A stretch of 64,000 bases of DNA from positions 14,396,368 through 14,460,367 of the forward strand of contig CM056721.1 of NCBI GenBank assembly GCA_029844215.1, given 5' to 3'. Both the position numbers and the translations under genes were made by a program. How positions within the stretch are numbered: the stretch's first letter is position 1; each line of letters begins with the position of its first letter. The notes under the pieces are model-generated. The model was not told the DNA's origin. It saw only the letters and a list, made by a program, of their open reading frames with translations, and ran no database searches. Source of the DNA: Przewalskia tangutica. Lineage: Eukaryota > Streptophyta > Magnoliopsida > Solanales > Solanaceae. This document shows positions 49,342 through 61,100 of this stretch, in pieces.

Positions 49342-50832
49342 TCAATGTGTAGAGGGTTCCAACAAATTAGAATAGAGGGAAATAAGTCTTGGCGCCCAAG
49401 CATTGGGGCCTAAGTCCCCAAATTCAGTGGGGTTGTCAATGGGCATATGACGGGCAAATTCTCATGTGAGAAACATAGCCTGGACAGATTTTTTCCCTCC
49501 TGGGGTAAAGGTGCTTCACACTTCAGAATTGATGATAGACAATTAGTGTTTCTAAAATTTGGAGGAAGCCTAGAGTTAAGCAAATAGTCTAGCTAAAAAA
49601 TTTGCTTGCGGGGTGCTAGGTTAGCACTAGAGCCAAGAGTGTTCAGAATAGGTGCCCATGGGATACATCTACTACACAGAGAAAGCAGAATCTCAGGATC
49701 CAGCCCGATTTAGTGAAAATCCGTTGAGAATTGGAGAAAACTCAAAACATGAAAGTTGTAGATCTTTGAAATACCGTTCCAACCATATATGGTGAAGCTC
49801 AACCGAGCTCTGTGCTAGGAGTTATGGCCATTTTACTGAACGTTGTCAGCAAAGTCTAAAAACGTGAAATTTTGACTAAGTGTAAAATGGACCTAGGAGC
49901 TCGTTGAGCACAGCTCAAAGCGAGATAGAGCTGTACTTTGGGCCTCGCTCAGCGAGGTGTAGGGTCCAAAAACAAAAATTTCAGAAAATTAGCTAAGTGT
50001 ATTTTGAAGTTTGAACAGGTGAGTTCGCTGAGCGCTCAAAGCAAGGTAGGACCTCGCTTTGGACCTCGCTCAGCGAGACAGGGGGTCCAAAATATCTATT
50101 CTTTAAATATAACACTTAGTCCGAAAAATCATTCACCAACTCGTTCAACCTCGTAGAAAACTCTATCAAGAGCATCTTTCTCTCCTCTCAACCTCCCACA
50201 ACAAGGTAAGTTTCTTCCTAACGATTCCTTAGTATTTATGACATTAAATCGTGATTAGTAACATGTTTCTTCAACCAAAAATATAGGATTAACCACATAA
50301 TCCTTGCGAGCAATTCAAGCTAGGGTTTGAAGCTTCTTCGTCAGAAAACAACATAGTTCATTGCTAGGAGCGATTACAGGTATGTGAGGCTAACTCTCTA
50401 CGTGTGGGAACGTCTTTAATCATCTCACGCCTCGTTCATGAGGATTACTACGAATTACTTCAGAATTTGAGATTATGCCCTATTTCATGAAAAAGACTAG
50501 AACGTCTATCTTTAAGATTATAAATTCATAGTTGTTCATAATTATCACTTTGATTGTTGTGAACTCAGTACATATTCTTTATAGACTCGTGTTTGATATT
50601 TCATGAGTCTCGGTCTCAGACTATAAAAATATTGTACAAAAAGACTACTTTAATATCCATGAATAGTTCATGAATTCATGTCCCAAATCAGTACAGAAGT
50701 AGTCAGTATTTTATATCAGAACTTCAGTCCAGTATCTCATATTAGTATAATTCAGTTTACTATGAACATTTACTGCTTCAAAATTCATAATCAATTTGTG
50801 AGTATATGTCTCAGTCTAGTTCTATTCAGTAT

Positions 50833-50932
50833 TTTCAGTATCATGTACTTCAGTATGATTCAATATTTCAGTATCATGTACTTCAGTATGATTCAATATT
50901 TCAGTATCATGTATTACAGTATGAGTCTCAGT
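50833..50932. repeat. 33-bp tandem repeat, three copies
   Basis: TTCAGTATCATGTACTTCAG followed by TATGATTCAATAT recurs with starts at about 50834, 50867 and 50900. It lies inside the Tekay-like LTR. Confidence 0.85.
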
Positions 50933-51206
50933 TCCTTATTTTATATTCCTGAATGTTGAACACCTGTATTTTGGGCCCGAGGCACAGATGTATTTGAGCC
51001 CAAGGCCACATTTTATGTATACGTATACTTGTGCCCGAGGTCACAGATTTGTGCACATATATTGGGTCTAAGGCCACAGTTATTATTTCAGTTACACATG
51101 TGATTTACTATTCAGAACAGGAAGTATTTATGACTTTTACTTCTCTAGTTCAGTTCAGCTATCAGCATGTTCAGTTTCAGTATTATTATATGTTTACCTT
51201 GTGATT

Positions 51207-51267
51207 CGGCCCTTTCCCAGACCCCGCGCATAGCGCGAGTTTAGTGCACACGGCTGCCCCTTTTTAT
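51207..51267 (+). mobile_element. Au SINE 3' end fragment
   Basis: CGGCCCTTTCCCAGACCCCG, CGCATAGCGCGAG, TTTAGTGCAC and CGGCTGCCCCTTTTT match the 3' end of the plant Au SINE, embedded in the LTR. Confidence 0.7.
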
Positions 51268-52072
51268 CTGTTTATTGATTGGGTTGTCTTTTCCCAAGCA
51301 CCCCATTTATAGTTCTTTCATTCAGTTGTTTTAACATGCCAATACATTTCAAATGTACTGATGTCCCTATTGCCAAGAGCCTGCATTTCACGATGCAGCC
51401 GCGGATTTTTAAGATAACAGATTTGCTCGTTAGGACTTCATCGTATCAGCTACTTGGTGAGCTCCATTTACTTCGGGGCATTGTCTTTACTTTCAGCAGT
51501 CATGTCAGGTATGATGGGGCCTTGTCCCAGCAATAGTCCAGTATTTCAGATTCATGTCAGAGGTTTCATAAATTAGTCGTATGTCAGTTTTCAGTGTTCA
51601 GATGGGTTTAGCCTTGTGGGCTACACTACTATGTTTTAAGACTATTTCCGCATTTATGACTAAACATTATTTTCAGTATTATTATTATTATTATCAAGAC
51701 TCATGCTTTACCCAATTTTTTCATGTTCTAATTTATATTCCGCTTTCAGTATGTTTTGATATCACATGTTGATTTAGCCAGCCAGTTGGTTCGCTCGGTC
51801 ATATGCAGCCAGGCACCGAGTGCCGTGTTATATTCAGGCCATGGTTCGGGGCGTGCCAATAACAACCAAAGGACTAAAAGTAGAAAATTAGTGTCTGTTT
51901 ATATCAATCAATCAATTATTCTTAGTTGGAATTAGCTAGATGAATCATTTATATCTAGCCCCCTCTATTCAGACCCCTGGCGTTCTAACTCTAAATAACT
52001 TGTCCTTCAAGGTAAATTAAACACTCGCCTATAGGGTAGGTAAACATCATGGGTCTGATACAGGGAAAAAAA

Positions 52073-52150
52073 CAATTCTTTGGTCTCACAACCATCTTAT
52101 AGAACCTGCCTTTCATCTTGTTACACATCTTTCTGCCGCATAGAATTCCT
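52073..52150 (-). mobile_element. RTE LINE fragment
   Basis: On the minus strand ILCGRKMCNKMKGRFYKMVV then RPK resembles the KLKGKFYRxVVRPxMLYG phrase near the end of RTE-clade polymerase. About 75 bp only. Confidence 0.5.
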
Positions 52151-52933
52151 ATACTACTGTCCTATCTGCAATTATTAATGACAGTGAAGAGAATTCCAGC
52201 AGAAAGTAAATCCCTAACAAGCAATGGAAAGTGGAAACTGCCGGGTCAAGGTTTCTAGTTAAATAAATAAAACCATGGAGTCAAAACATCTTCAAACTTG
52301 GTGAAGAGCTCCTACGAGAGTCTAAGAAAATACAATTGGAAGTTCTTTCTCAAATTATCAAATTCACAAAATAAAGTATGCAGTGAATTTCTGAGCCACC
52401 AAATAATTATAACTTATAAGTACCCAATTAAGCTAATGCAGTCAAAAGGGTTGTAAGACCAATCTTCCTACTGATACTTACCCGGAAATTATCACAGACT
52501 AATACAAGCATCCTACAGTATGTGCACCGGCTCCGTGACGAGTAATCATCAAAAGGAAACTACAGAGAAGATAAGTACCCAAAATTAGTGAATCTGAGCT
52601 TCCAACTGAAACCCTGCCAAAACCAGAAAGATGTAGGGAAAAAAATTGAGAATGCCTCCTATGGATACTCTAAAAAGGAAGTAAGTGAACACCCAGCAAG
52701 CATTTCTAGAAGAGTATTATAGCATGGATACTAACACATGAAAGGAAAAACTCTGGTTATATGCATATTTTGGAAATATATACAGCTTGAATCGAGTTAA
52801 AGACCTATATATGTTTATTGTGCCAACATGGAGACCCGCATTATTTTTTATTTTGTGGTTATTTCCTGTGAGATAAAGTGCAGCTACTTTCCTAGTTTCT
52901 GCTAAAAAAAAGATGTTTCCTAGTACTAATGAG

Positions 52934-53093
52934 CAGCCGCGGATCTACTGTGTGCATGGTTGTTCCGTTGAACAACCGTGTTTTTTTTTGCAGTGCTATT
53001 TTCCACTTTTGAACAAGCACAACATCCTCATTCACTTATACAACGTGATTTTTTTTTTAAACAACCTCCCTTGTGTACGTAGATCCGCCCCTG
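52934..53093. mobile_element. hAT MITE (CAGNGGCGGATC ends)
   Basis: Ends CAGCCGCGGATCTAC and GTAGATCCGCCCCTG with exact 8-bp duplication CTAATGAG (52926-52933 and 53094-53101). 160 bp, in an intron of the STR6-like remnant. Confidence 0.9.
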
Positions 53094-53198
53094 CTAATGA
53101 GGTCGTAATCACATAGGTAAGCATGCTGGATCAGTGAAACCAAGAATTCAAGTAGGGCTTGACTAAGAAGCATGGAAATGCAGTGACCATACCTGTGG

Positions 53199-56100
53199 TA
53201 TACCTGTCAACCGGTCCGGGTTGACCCGGAACCGGACCGGTTGACCCGGTAGTTTAACCGGACCGGACCGCCCGACCGACCGCCCGACCGGTAGGGCATA
53301 CCGGGTCAGTTGGATTGGCCCAACCCCAACCCGCACGGTTATAAAAACCCGGTAAGGCCGTGAACGGAAAACCGGTTCCATTACTGTTAACCGGATCGAC
53401 GGTAACAAAAAAATAAAAAAATAAAATTTTGCCCAAACGGTATTGTTACCGTTGGGCTTGGAGGGGAAATGGGGGGGCCTTGCCAACGGTCATTTCGACC
53501 GTTGGCCCTATTTATTTTTTTTTGTTTTGTTTTGTTTATTTATTTATTTTAATTCCATTTTTACCCTTTAAAAAATCTATAAATTCTCTACATTTTCTTC
53601 ATTTTTATCACACAACATTTCTCTCAATTCTCTTATTCTCATACTCTCTTAATCATCTTTATTATCAATTTTCAAGTTATTATTATTATTAGTTTTCAAA
53701 TTCAAAGTAGCAAGACGCAAGACTTCGAGCTTCGAGTTTCAATTGAATTCTGAATCCCGAAGTTTGGTACACTCGTTTCATTCTCTAATTATTTTATTAA
53801 ATTGCCATATTTATTTGTTGATTATTTAAATATTTTATAATGTCTTTACTAAGGGAATTGCGTCGGATCTGTAGTAAATCTAGTTGAGGGTAAAATCAGA
53901 GTTCTTCATCATCTAATCAAAATATAGATTATGATCAAATGCGAAGATTTTGGAATAGAAGATAATGAATGTGATAACGTTCAATTAGATGATATTGATG
54001 AACTTGAAGAAGAACAAGAACAAGAACCTCCTACACCTACTAGTGTTCCTTCTGTCAATGTTGGGACTGCTAGTGATAGTCGTAGTCGTAGACCTCCTTT
54101 ACCAGGACCAGTAGCAAGAAAAAAAAGGAGTAAAGTGTGACTCTTTTATGATAAAGTTGTGGTACCGATAGAGTTAAATGTAATATTTGTGGGAAAACTT
54201 ATAAACATAAGCATGCGGGCGGGAGGATCGCACTATAGGTAGACATATAAAATACGATCATACGCACGATGGAATGTCATCACGATTTAGAACCCGGCCA
54301 ACAACAACTTAATCCATTAACGGGGTTGGCTAAGTACGATCCAAAAAAGATAGCATTGAATCAGCAAAAATGAGTGTCGGAGGTTGTTTGCCTTTTTCTT
54401 TTGCTTCTTCTTCATATTTAATTACATATATTCAAAGAGTATATAATCCTTTTTTTAAAGGTGTTCCTCGTAGTACTACTAGAGCCGATATTTTTAGACT
54501 TCATAATGATTATGTTATTTTCGCAATATTTGTTTGCTAACCTTCCATGCCACGTTAGTTTTACTTGGACATTGGACACGTTGAGCGGTTATGATTATTT
54601 AACAATTACTTGTCATTGGATTGATGAAAATTTTAGAATGGAAAAACGTATTATTGCTTTTGCGTATAGCGAGGATCAAAGTCATCTCGAAAATATATAA
54701 GTTTAAACTATTTGTTTTTATGCCCAAAAATATAATCTTTATAATAAAATACTTTGTGTATCATTCGATAACGCATCTAATAATACCGATCTTTGTAGAT
54801 CTTTTAAAGGAAGTACAACCACCACTTCGATATATTTCATGTTCGTTGTGCTTGTCATATTTATAATTTAATTGTTAAAAGTGGTCTTGATTTATTTTCA
54901 CAAATAAAACTTGTCAAAATAAATTGGAGTTATTCAGGTAATAATGTGAAAAATAGAATTATAGAATTTAAAGAAAAATGTAAACAATTTAATTTGAGAC
55001 CTAAATTCATGCGGAAGAGATTATTACGGTGGAATTATACTTATTTATTTTTAAAAGAATGTTATAAGTATAAAGACCCCATAACACATGTTGCAAATGC
55101 GCATTGTAAGAACGTGATGTATATGTTAACCGACGAACATTGGTTATCAATTGGTGAACTTTTAAAATTTTTACGTAAATTTTACATCGCAATCGTTGAA
55201 TTTTCGTGATCTTATTACCCAGCTTTGTAATGCTTTAGCTCATATATTGAAATTTCATATTTACTTTATGGTTTAAAATCAAATGTGAAATATAAAGATG
55301 CGATTCTGATTATGTTTGAAAAGTTTAAAAATATTTTTTCATATTCACGATGTTTATTGTATTAGTGCGATCTTAAATCCTTCTATTAAAAAGTAGATTG
55401 TCATAATTTAATATTTAGTTTATATACTTATATGGAAATAGGTCAAACGAAACTTCATCTTCATTTGATTGCATAAGTAAACTTGATACTAATTTAACTA
55501 CATTATATGAATATTATGCTACATTACATGATAACGCCAACTCGCTACTAATATTCCTTCTAGTTCAGTTCCGTGTCTACACTGCAGGATTGATGATGAT
55601 GGCGATGAAGAAGAATCTTTAGACATATGGAGCACTTTTACAACACAACCAACCACAAGGCCGATCTTGCGATGAGATGCAATTTTATTTGCAAAAGCCA
55701 GTGAGCCGAAGAAAAATTTTGACCCTTTACAATGGTGGCGGGATAACAAAGGCAATTCCGGTACTTGCAGATGGCGGGATGTTCTTAATGTGTCGATCTC
55801 AGCGGTGGCTTCGAAAGTGCATTTAGCCAAGCACGAGATCAAATAGGAGACACACGTCACTCATTGGGTGGAAGCACATTAGAAGTGTTAGTCTGCTTAA
55901 GGGATTGGATCAGATCAGAGAGAAGAAATCAAGGATGTGGAGACGTTAATTCTCCGGAAGATGAAGAAATAGGCAATATTTTGGAAGGCGGGACTGAAAT
56001 TAATACTCCAGATTTAGAGGCTATGGAGCATAACCAATTCAATCAACCTATAGATTACGAAGAACTTGCAAAAAGGATGCATAATATGTAAATAAAATTA

Positions 56101-56630
56101 TTATTACTTCATTATGTACTCTTATTAACGTTATGAAAGTTCAAAAGTTTACATCTTATCATTAATTTTAATTTTACTATCTATTTAGTTGTTAATCTGT
56201 TATTACTTATTTGTTAACTTATATCTACTAATCTAATAAATTAATAAAAGTATAATTACAAATTTACAATATAAAGTTATAAACTATAAACTGTATAAAG
56301 TATAAAGTTATAAACTATAAAATAAAAAGTTAACTTTAAAGTTTCAATTTTAATATATACAACTAAATTATATATTATATTATTATATTACATATTTAAA
56401 TTGAATTTAGTTTATATTATAGAAAATAAATACTAGAAAAAAAAAATAGAAACCGGACCGGTAGGACCGGTTCGACTTAACCGCACGGCCGACGGAATCC
56501 GGTAACGACCCGGACCGGTTGGCCCGGTAGTCCGGTGAACCGGACCGGTAACCAGTCCGGAACCGGTTAAAACCGGTAAGGGGCTACCGGTCCGGACCGG
56601 GTCAGCCCGTTAGACACCTATAACGGTATA
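53199..56630 (+). mobile_element. hAT element copy B (near full length)
   Basis: It starts TATACCTGTCAACCGG and ends AACGGTATA, flanked by an exact 8-bp duplication ACCTGTGG (53191-53198 and 56631-56638). The right end has a small extra step (ACACCTATAACGGTATA). Subterminal zones repeat ACCGGNCCGG and CCGGACCGG. It carries a full-length but mutated transposase. It is inserted at the exon-intron junction of the STR6-like remnant. Confidence 0.93.
53840..56091 (+). pseudogene. hAT transposase, degenerate
   Basis: The start (about 53840) parallels copy A but is frameshifted. An acidic part follows (53931-54140), then the BED finger (CNICGKTYKH, near 54180) and the N-terminal catalytic text (LFANLPCHVSFTW, TLSGYDYLTITCHWID at 54540-54620). 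Middle pieces (54720-55210, NRIIEFKEKCKQFN, DEHWLSIGELLKFLRKFY) lead to the C-terminal dimerisation region (WISGGFESAFS-like text, then HSLGGSTLEVLVCLRDWI at 55860) and an acidic end (EELAKRMHNM) at 56091. Many frameshifts and stops mean it is not active. Confidence 0.85.
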
Positions 56631-57190
56631 ACCTGTGGTCAAAAGACAAAATTCTTTCCTCTGAAAAACCCATCATCAGGAAATTGCTCCAGATATCGTT
56701 GTATCCCACCATAAAGCTGTGGAAAGTATATAGTTTGAATCAACATTCAACATTATCAAGTCCGTAAACCAGAATTTACCCACAGTACAAAGATCCTGAT
56801 TTTCGTGAAATGGAATTTCTGTTAACCATAATTTAAAATGAATCTGGTGGTTCCCCAAAAAAAACTTCAGTCAGAAAGTAAAACATGGCATCTAGGCATT
56901 ATGAAATCTCAGTCCTACCATGGCAAAGCTTAAAAGATCAACTTCATGGTTTCAAAACGAATTTTTAAAAAATTAACCATTGACATAAGGTTTTCAATGC
57001 CAAAGGAAGGCCCAACAATGTTAAACAACTGCACTAAAGGGATCTGATTCTCATAAAAGTTTACCTGGAAAACATTTCCAAAGCCGGCACCTTTAGACCT
57101 GATATAGGATGATGCCATCTCGCATCTAATTCCTCCAGTACAGTACCTGAAAAACATCAATGATTGATAAATACCCAGATGCTCAGACAA

Positions 57191-58113
57191 CAGTAAGAGT
57201 GTAGATTGTTGAAGTCTATCAAAGAGATTAACTTCTCAAACACTTTTAATATTTAATTATATTCTCCACGCGAGCTCACGTACGTGTGTGTACCTGTATT
57301 TTTTATGGGCCAAGCAGGTATGGAGAGAGTAAGAACTACTCGGTCTTACTCCTAACTTTGTACAGAGGTTGTTTTCTATTGACACTCCACAACCCTGCTG
57401 CTTTATCCCGGCTTGGCCAGCAATATTAAAATGTGATCATTTTATGTAAAAGGAGGTGGGATGTTTAGTTCGAGGTTTACACTTTACACTAATGAATGGT
57501 TGTCTACTTGTCTGTAGAGCTTTATTTAATACTAGTACTACAATTATTTGATTTCATTTTTTTTCACATTAAAATTGTTCCCCGTAGTAAAAACAAGTAG
57601 TAGTAGTTTAGAATGGGAATATTAACCTTTTGTCAAATAAAATACTATGTATTTGATCATTAATTTATTTAATAACAGTATCTATCGATTAAGTGTTGAT
57701 ATGCACGTTAAACGAAAATACCTTTAAATATGTCAAACATCTTTACAAAACGTAGAAATTATGTGTTTTAAATTTATCGATTCTTTGATAATGACCGAGT
57801 TACTTTGAACAAAAAATTATTACTCTTTTCTATCTATAAATTTTAGACTTTTTCATATTTGTAAAGTTAAAGAATATAGATTGAATTTTGAATGACATAG
57901 GAGGATCATTAAATGAGTTTATTGAGATTAAAACTCACTTTTTATTTAGTGACAAATGTAGTACTTAGTGTTAACTAAAGACGAAAAACCACCCCTTAGT
58001 TTAGTTAACATGTTAGCAAAAACACGTATACCATACTTTTATTATCCCAGTTTCTCTACAGAGAAGAGGAAGAGAAGAGTCATTCTTCAATCTGACCCCT
58101 CAATTTTCACAAA
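57191..58113. other. Upstream region of importin alpha
   Basis: About 0.9 kb with no coding text. In the ancestral arrangement it would hold the STR6 5' exons on the minus strand, but none was found. A pyrimidine-rich stretch (CAGTTTCTCTACAGAGAAGA) precedes the importin ATG. No clear TATA box. Confidence 0.5.
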
Positions 58114-61100
58114 ATGTCACTTCGACCCAACACTCGTACTGAAGTTCGTAAGAAATCTTACAAAATTGGGGTTGATGCAGATGATGCCCGTAGAAGAAGA
58201 GAAGACAATTTGGTTGAGATCAGGAAAAATAAACGTGAAGACAATCTACTCAAGAAGCGTAGAGAAGGTCTTCTTCTTCAATTGCCTGATGCATCTCAAA
58301 CCCCTGCCGCTATTGAAAAAAGGGTAATTTTATATCCCCTTTTGGGTTTATTTTGCATTGATCTTGTAATAATGTCTAAAAAGTTTTTATCTTTTATGAT
58401 GGGTGATTGATTCTTGATTTGGAGTTTGGACAAAAAGTTTGTATTTTTTGCCTATTTTGAATTAACTGATTTGAGGTGAATTAATGGAACTTTCATTTTT
58501 TATTTTTGTATGTTGATGTTGCTGAGGGTTGACTCTACTTACTTAATACTCTACTTTTTATTTATGTCTTATTATTGACATCCTGATTAATTGCTTTAGC
58601 TATAAGTAAGAGACACTAGATATTTAGACTTCGATTATATTTTTTTGATGTGGCAGAGAATTATGTGTGAATTTGCTTAGTTACAATACTTTTTAAAGTT
58701 GTGCACCCCTTGATTACCAGTGGGATCAGCAAATGAACTCCTTATATATTGATTCTCCCACATTTGGACTCCTTATATGGACTTGGACAATCCCCCTCAT
58801 GAGCTAGCTTTTGGGCCTCAAGGTCCATTCTTTACCATTATAATCTTATACTTGACAAATTTGGCTAAAAGGGTAGTTGGTGCACTAAGCTCCCGCTATG
58901 CGGGGTCCGGAGAAGGGCCGGACCACAATGGTCTATTGTACGCAGTCTTATTACCTCACATTTCTGTAAGAGGTTGTTTCCACGGTTTGAACTCATGACC
59001 TCCCGGTCACATGGCATCAAAACCCATAACAAATTTGGCTAATTAATATAAATGAAAAGCTTGATTCTCTTTGGTGTAAAGAGAGAATGCTTGTATGTAT
59101 AGGTTATTAGGACAATCGTCAGGGGTGGAGCTACTCTTGCCCGAGGGGTGTCAAGCGACACTCCTTCTCCGGTAAATTACATTATATAGATAGGTAAAAT
59201 TTTGGTTTTATACAAATATATTCCAGTGTTGACACCCCTTAACACAGACTGAAGGTTTAGTGCAATGGTTAAGGGGTTGCAAGCCTTCCCTAAGGTTGTG
59301 AGTTTGATCCTAGCTCGCAACATAATTATAATTTTTTTACACTCATTAATGAAAATCCTGGCTCCGCCACTGACCGTGGTATATGGTGGATGCCACACTC
59401 AATCACTTTTGTATATAGTTTTGCACCACCCAGTTTGAAATCAATGAAATTATATCTTGATATATTAAAAATGTTAAACTATTTGCCGGATTTCAATATG
59501 CTGATCTAATTGAGGGAGTGGTAGACCTAGTAGGTTAATACGTCGCAGTAGCAGTGATATAGGAATAGAGCACTGGCAAGACTTTAAAAGAGCTAAAAAG
59601 GGAAACCATACTTTATAAATAGTGTGCGACAGCAATTATAAACAGATCAACTAAATTTCTATTCAGTAAGTCCCTTGCAATCTCTGATAGTCATAATTAG
59701 AGCTAACTTCTTTTTCAAATCGAGTTCTTGTTCCGCTCTCTCTTTCACATCTTTCTGTTGTATATTGCATTTTTTGATAACTGCGAAAAAGACAAGTTGA
59801 AATCTTGGGTTAATATATCTGTAATTATTTTTTATCAGGTTAATATATCTGTAATTATTTAATGAGAAAACGTGTCCTTAATTGATCTGGGGAAATAATT
59901 AGCTGGACTTCTGTCAAGACCAAAAGGAACTCTTACCTATTGAGGCTCCGTGTGACGAGAGTGTCCATTTTGTAACATGTCATCACTAACCTACTCTTTC
60001 TGGCATGAAATTGTTTGATAATTGCGCTCGTGTTATGAAAACCGAAAAGCGAAACACAGTTTCATAATATTATTGTCTTTGATGAGAAGTGAAGTGCACA
60101 CTTCAAGCAAGGTGCATGCTTCATCAAAATAAATGTCATATGGGTTAGAAAATCTGAAAGTTTTTCTAACATAAATAAGATTAACTCTTTATATTCAGAA
60201 ATTCATTAAAATTGACCAAATGATTACATTTTTGTTAAAAGCCATCGCTTCGGTGCTTAAAGTGATGCAAAGCGAGAGGTTATGTGCGTTTCAGCGAAGT
60301 GTACCTTTCAAACACTGAAGAGCAAAGAGTTCCAAACGATAGCCAATCTCAACTTTGAGGGGTTGGATTAATATCAATATTATTGTACAACAACAACATA
60401 CCCAGTGTAAGTGGGGTTTGGGAGGGTAGAGTGTACGCAAACCTTACCCTCACCTTGGGAGGTACCCGGTGGTTGTTTCCAAAAGACCTTCGGCTCAAGA
60501 GAAAACATGACAACAATAAGTCAGAGAAGGTTTGAAGAAAGTAAAGTAAAGTAAGTTAAAGTAAAGAGATCATGGCAAAATACTATGAATAAGCATTAAT
60601 GGAGAAATTTTAACCGTAAATGCATCAAACTAGTATGATAATCGGAGTATAAGAAATATAGTAATAGAAAATCGAGGGACAAGACCCTACAGGTAACACT
60701 ACACATCCTAGTATGGAAGGATACACGAGACACGTACTACTACCTAACCTTCTACCTTAATTCGCGTCCTCCACAACCTCTTATCTAAGGTCATGTCCTC
60801 GGTAAGTTGCAACCGTGTCATGTCCTGTCTAATCACTTCTCCCCAATACTTTTTCGGCCTACCTCGGCCTCTTCCGTGCCTCTCCTCTAAACATGTCCGA
60901 ACTATCTCAGTCTCGCTTCCCGCATTTTGTCCTCCACGAGGCCACTCCAATCTTGTCCCGGATCACTTTATTTCTAATCCTATCATTTCTAATATGCCCA
61001 CACATCTATCGCAACATCCTCATCTTCGCCACCTTCATATCTTCTGGACGTGAGACTTCTTCACTCAGGCCCATACAACATAGTAGGTTTAACTATCACT

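Larger units (their letters stand above)
49690..51858. mobile_element. Tekay/Del-like LTR (solo or fragment)
   Basis: The right end GTTCGGGGCGTGCCA (51858) matches the GGGGCGTGACA end of the LTR at 31491. The text also shares the promoter-proximal pair ACTGATGTCCCTATTGCC (51358) and GGTGAGCTCCATTTACTTC (51455). Repeated CTCGCTCAGCGAG phrases (49945, 50065) are typical of this LTR type. The left end could not be fixed. No coding domains adjoin it. Confidence 0.6.
52482..57146 (-). pseudogene. STR6-like rhodanese-domain gene, fragment
   Basis: Three exons are recognised. 57146-57065 encodes YCTGGIRCEMASSYIRSKGA and then GFGNVFQ; the Cys of CTGGIR is the rhodanese active site. 56716-56633 encodes LYGGIQRYLEQFPDDGFF and then RGKNFVF. 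52559-52482 encodes PFDDYSSRSRCTYCRMLVLV and then CDNFR. Exon 2 carries one extra T (GTCTTTTGACCAC where GTCTTTGACCAC is expected), giving an immediate stop. In exon 3 CDNFR replaces an expected CxxC ending, losing a likely metal-binding Cys. The N-terminal exons (room of only 0.9 kb before importin) and the C-terminal hydrolase domain of full-length STR6 were not found. A 3.4-kb hAT element splits exons 2 and 3. It is very probably dead; the identification rests on the KGAGF and DDYS phrases. Confidence 0.75.

Noticed and set aside
50833..50932. CRISPR-like array of 33-bp repeats
   Set aside because: The copies are directly tandem without spacers and lie in a plant retrotransposon LTR.
53163..53486. 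Arg/Pro/Gly-rich minus-strand frames
   Set aside because: They translate the CCGG palindrome arrays at the hAT element end.
58324..58410. Reading frame of importin exon 1 continuing past the donor
   Set aside because: AGG|GTAATT is a good donor and exon 2 at 62319 joins in phase with the conserved LESIPVMV text; the extension is intron.
59251..59325. Genuine tRNA gene
   Set aside because: A- and B-box-like words are present, but no cloverleaf or anticodon arm could be drawn; it fits a SINE-like piece in a MITE.
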